8,509 nt of DNA from Geodermatophilaceae bacterium (GTDB lineage: Bacteria > Actinomycetota > Actinomycetes > Mycobacteriales > Geodermatophilaceae). Positions 6,434 to 8,509 of this stretch are shown here, in pieces. The stretch covers positions 1 to 8,509 of the forward strand of contig JACCXW010000026.1 of assembly GCA_013696785.1 (NCBI GenBank), given 5' to 3'. Positions within the stretch are counted from its first letter, which is position 1, and each line of letters starts with the position of its first letter. The notes beneath the pieces were generated by a model. It saw only the letters and a list, made by a program, of their open reading frames with translations. It searched no databases and was not told the origin of the DNA. A program made the translations under genes and the position numbers.

Positions 6434-7581
6434 GCCGGGCCGCCGGCCTCGAGCAGGTCGACGATGTTGGTCCCCGGCCGGGTCACGCCGAACACCCGCG
6501 AACGCTTGAGAGTTCGCTGCGCCCAGGCCCGGTGCGGCTTGACCTCGTTCATCTTGTTCCCGTACGCCGAGCGCCGTACGCCGCCGTTCGCGGAGTCCTC
6601 GCCGAGGATGTCGCTGGCGTCGTCGTACTCCTCCGCGGTCACGGCGAGCAGCGTGTGCACGGCGTGTACGTGACTCGGGTGGATGACGGTCTTGCCGGTC
6701 ATGCCGTTCGCCTTGTCGAGCACGATCTCGCGGATCAGGCCGTCGAGGTCGCGGGCCAGCAACTGGCTGCGCAACGGCAGCACCTCGTTGTCGGCGAACG
6801 GAGTCAACCGCAACTGTGGCTTGAACAACCGCTGGTGGCCTGAGAAGTACTCCCAGACCGGGCCGGTGATCAGGAATCCGGTCCCGTCGGCCCGCCCGAG
6901 CATGCTGACGATGTCGGAGATGACCGACGCCACCGGATGCAGGTCGTAGATGGACAATTCACGGTCCCGGCGCAGGCCGAAGACTGCACAGAGGTCGGCG
7001 GCGCCGATCCGTACCGCAAGCACCCGGTCGCGGTGCTCGGCCAGCAGATGAGCGATGCCGCGCAGCACCTCGGTACGGCTTTCCTGATGCACGACCTCGG
7101 GCGACTCGATCACCGGCATGACGAGCAGCTCGCTGCGCGCGTCATGCAACGCGTCGAAGTACTTGCGGCCAGCGGGGGCGGTGAACTTGGGCAACACGAA
7201 GCCGCTGAGAACGTCCGCGGCGCTACCCAGCCGGGCGAGCAGATCGGGGATCTGATCCGGCACCCGCACCCGGATGAACAGCTGCGAGTCCCCACCGCCG
7301 CTGTCGGCGTACGCCTGCAGTTGCGCGACGAGATTTGCCTCTGCCGCCTCGACCTGATCGTCCGCCACGGCGTCCTCGAGGCAGAGAACATGACTCAGTA
7401 CTCCGGCGGCGGCGCGCTTGACGATGTCGTCAGCCAGCGTCGGCCGGTTCGCCGGGGAGTACAGGGTGGCTCCCAGAGCGATCGCGCGTAGCTCGAGCTC
7501 GGCACCGCGTCCGATCTCCTCCGGTTCGCGGACGAACAGCCGCTGCCGATCGGCACCGGACAAGTGGGCGAAGTGTCGCAT
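6430..7581 (-). CDS. HpcH/HpaI-CitE-like carbon-carbon bond lyase of a Ter-linked operon
   Basis: A 383-aa TIM-barrel enzyme of the citrate lyase beta/HpcH aldolase superfamily, matching the C-C bond lyase type found in Ter-linked biosynthetic operons. Superfamily members make or break C-C bonds next to a carboxylate using Mg2+. Motifs in order are LGATLYSPANRP (36-47, the CitE 'LFVPG.RP' position), HVLCLEDAV (64-72, with E69 and D70), LFIRVRVP (101-108), GFVLPKF (127-133), MPVIESPE (155-162, with E159 as likely metal ligand), RIGAADL (191-197) and GMTGKTVIHPSHV (293-305). The C-terminal extension after about 310 (EYDDASDIL, then NKMNEVKPHRAWAQRTL) sets it apart from plain CitE. Start: ATG at 7581 lacks a Shine-Dalgarno but has a -10-like TAGCGT 7 nt upstream, suggesting a leaderless transcript. 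The frame continues open further right, but only as antisense of the TerD gene. It is the first gene of the operon. The substrate is unknown. Confidence 0.88.
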   Translation of the reverse strand: MRHFAHLSGADRQRLFVREPEEIGRGAELELRAIALGATLYSPANRPTLADDIVKRAAAGVLSHVLCLEDAVADDQVEAAEANLVAQLQAYADSGGGDSQLFIRVRVPDQIPDLLARLGSAADVLSGFVLPKFTAPAGRKYFDALHDARSELLVMPVIESPEVVHQESRTEVLRGIAHLLAEHRDRVLAVRIGAADLCAVFGLRRDRELSIYDLHPVASVISDIVSMLGRADGTGFLITGPVWEYFSGHQRLFKPQLRLTPFADNEVLPLRSQLLARDLDGLIREIVLDKANGMTGKTVIHPSHVHAVHTLLAVTAEEYDDASDILGEDSANGGVRRSAYGNKMNEVKPHRAWAQRTLKRSRVFGVTRPGTNIVDLLEAGGPA

Positions 7582-7665
7582 TGCGCCAACGCTAGCCGAC
7601 CCCGTCCGGATGGGGGCGGGTGCAGAAATGAACGGTGGACAACCGGCCCTGACACAATCGGCGCC
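7582..7665. promoter_or_regulatory. Divergent Ter promoter region with two leaderless-type -10 elements
   Basis: This 84-bp region separates the divergent lyase and TerD starts. On the minus strand, TAGCGT (7594-7589) stands 7 nt before the lyase ATG. On the plus strand, CACAAT (7653-7658) stands 7 nt before the TerD ATG. In actinobacteria the transcription start lies about 7 nt after the -10 hexamer, so both RNAs could begin at the A of ATG, which fits the absence of Shine-Dalgarno sequences. TAGCGT matches the loose TAnnnT pattern; CACAAT departs at its first base. No good TTGACA-like -35 is seen at 16-18 nt from either; the plus-strand candidate would be GAACGG (7630-7635). The promoters are therefore probably activator- or alternative-sigma-dependent, which is inference. 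Confidence 0.5.
7600..7615. repeat. 16-bp imperfect palindrome, candidate operator between the Ter genes
   Basis: The bases CCCCGTCCGGATGGGG read the same on both strands except for one symmetric pair (G at 7604 against T at 7611), centred on TCCGGA. The element starts 6 bp upstream of the lyase -10-like hexamer. It therefore covers the spacer and -35 area of the leftward promoter and sits 37 bp from the rightward -10. A protein bound here could control both directions. GC-rich sequence makes such palindromes common, so the confidence is limited. Confidence 0.4.
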
Positions 7666-8509
7666 ATGAGCACAACGATGTCGAAGGGTGCCAACATCCC
7701 GGTCACAGCCGGCCGGGTACGGGCGGTCCTGGCGTGGGGCGGCAACGCCGACGCGGACGCCTCGGCCCTCCTGTTGACCGCGGCGGGCAAGGTCCGCTCG
7801 GATGCCGACTTCGTCTTCTACAACCAGCCGAGCGGAGCGAACGGCGCCGTCAGCCACCGCGGTAAGGCGCAGGTCGCCGGCGGCGTCGAGGACACGTTGG
7901 CCGTGGATCTCACCGGACTGCCTCCGGACATCGATCGTGTCGTTTTCGGAGCCAGTGTCGACGCAACGACGTTCGGCGGTGTTCCCGGCCTGCATCTCCG
8001 GCTGTACGACGACGCGGCCGGCACCGAGCTGGCCCGCTTCGACATCACCGACGCCTCCACCGAGAAGGCGTTCGTTTTCGGGGAGCTCTACCGGCGGCAG
8101 GGCGGTTGGAAGTTCCGCGCGGTCGGGCAGGGGTACGCCGCTGGGCTCGCCGGGCTCGCGACCGACTTCGGGATCAGCGTCGACGACGCACCCGCACCGC
8201 CTCCGGTCCAGCAGCTGCCCGCCGCGCCACCAGCACCCGCGCCGCAGCAGTTCCCACCGCCGAGCGGCCCGCCGGCGTCGATGTACCCGCCCCCGCAGGG
8301 TCAACCGGCGCCGTATCCGCCGCCACCGGGCCAACCAGCGCCGTACCCGCAGGGACAACCCGCGCCGTCCCCACCCCAACAACAGACCGGTGGTCAGCAA
8401 CTCAGCCTGAAGAAACAGAAGCTGATCAGCATGGAGAAGCAGATCGCGAGCGCCAGCCCGCAACTGCTCTCCCTGACCAAGACCGCCGCTGTGTCGCTGG
8501 AGAAGCGCG
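7666..8509 (+). CDS. TerD-domain protein with Pro/Gln-rich linker, partial at the right edge
   Basis: TerD domains are Ca2+-binding beta-sandwich proteins of tellurite/stress-response systems, thought to act at the inner face of the membrane. The TerD domain covers residues 5-173: AWGGNADADASALLL (23-37), RSDADFVFYNQPSGANGAVSH (44-64, one acidic ligand cluster), FDITDASTEKAFVFGELYRR (125-144) and GGWKFRAVGQGYAAGLAGLA (146-165), all standard. The usual GDDE before the middle strand is GGVED here (72-76), so one Ca2+ ligand position is altered. A linker (about 175-245) of Pro, Gln and Ala includes three GQPAPYP-type repeats. The final visible part, LSLKKQKLISMEKQI then LLSLTKTAAVSLEKR (267-281), looks like the lead-in to the vWA domain seen in TerF-like TerD fusions, but that domain would lie beyond the window. 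ATG at 7666 is preceded by a -10-like element and no Shine-Dalgarno. It is divergent from the biosynthetic operon. Confidence 0.9.
   Translation, partial: MSTTMSKGANIPVTAGRVRAVLAWGGNADADASALLLTAAGKVRSDADFVFYNQPSGANGAVSHRGKAQVAGGVEDTLAVDLTGLPPDIDRVVFGASVDATTFGGVPGLHLRLYDDAAGTELARFDITDASTEKAFVFGELYRRQGGWKFRAVGQGYAAGLAGLATDFGISVDDAPAPPPVQQLPAAPPAPAPQQFPPPSGPPASMYPPPQGQPAPYPPPPGQPAPYPQGQPAPSPPQQQTGGQQLSLKKQKLISMEKQIASASPQLLSLTKTAAVSLEKR
8299..8373 (+). repeat. Proline-rich heptad-like tandem repeat in the TerD linker
   Basis: Within the TerD gene, residues 212-236 contain GQPAPYP, GQPAPYP and GQPAPSP, separated by PPP and Q. The three DNA copies differ mostly at third codon positions, so the repeat has been kept at protein level rather than being a fresh duplication. 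Such Pro/Gln/Tyr repeats form extended, flexible linkers and can bind SH3/WW-like or membrane-associated partners; no partner is visible here. Confidence 0.75.

Noticed and set aside
5635..6843. 402-codon plus-strand open frame spanning the fusion and lyase genes
   Set aside because: The product is Arg/Pro/Ala low-complexity text across two real genes on the other strand, with no domain signal.
7582..8463. Long N-terminal extension of the lyase frame (about 294 extra codons)
   Set aside because: It lies opposite the TerD gene and is Arg/Leu-rich nonsense; the CitE-like protein begins naturally at the ATG at 7581.

Overview
The window is high-GC DNA (roughly 70% G+C by eye) with the G/C-ending codons, GTG and TTG starts, and very short or overlapping gene junctions typical of Actinobacteria. 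It cannot be placed to genus from sequence alone. Seven genes account for almost all of it. No tRNA, rRNA, CRISPR array, insertion sequence or phage gene was seen.

Left part (1-1857): two leftward genes overlap by 4 bp, a UbiG-like class I SAM-dependent methyltransferase followed by an acyl-CoA dehydrogenase-like flavoprotein. The dehydrogenase frame stops at an in-frame TGA after 273 codons, yet dehydrogenase-like sequence continues in the same frame to the window edge. It is therefore either a nonsense-interrupted gene or a sequence error. A 289-bp divergent intergenic region holding a concentric 42-bp interrupted palindrome separates this pair from the next gene.

Middle (1858-3120): a rightward gene encodes a 420-aa, alanine-rich, almost entirely helical, probably cytosolic protein of unknown function. 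Its last 22 bp overlap, tail to tail, the gene arriving from the right.

Right part (3099-8509): a stress-response (Ter) locus. Three leftward genes with 4-bp start/stop overlaps encode a CitE/HpcH-type TIM-barrel carbon-carbon bond lyase, an 833-aa fusion (PRTase_2, TRSP, PRTase_1/StiP-like and a PELOTA-like domain), and a HAD-superfamily phosphatase. Divergent from them, across only 84 bp, a TerD-domain gene runs off the right end. It has a Pro/Gln-rich linker and starts a second module that probably leads into a von Willebrand A (TerF-like) domain. This set matches the Ter-linked biosynthetic module that comparative genomics has proposed to make a nucleoside-like metabolite. The proposed logic is that the lyase supplies or trims a carbon skeleton, the two phosphoribosyltransferase domains attach or exchange a base-like group on PRPP, and the HAD enzyme removes the phosphate. 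TerD and vWA proteins would act as Ca2+/metal-responsive partners, probably near the membrane. The ATP-grasp enzyme usually found with this module is not in the window. Both divergent Ter genes have a -10-like hexamer exactly 7 nt before the ATG and no Shine-Dalgarno sequence, which suggests leaderless transcripts from a shared, co-regulated promoter region.
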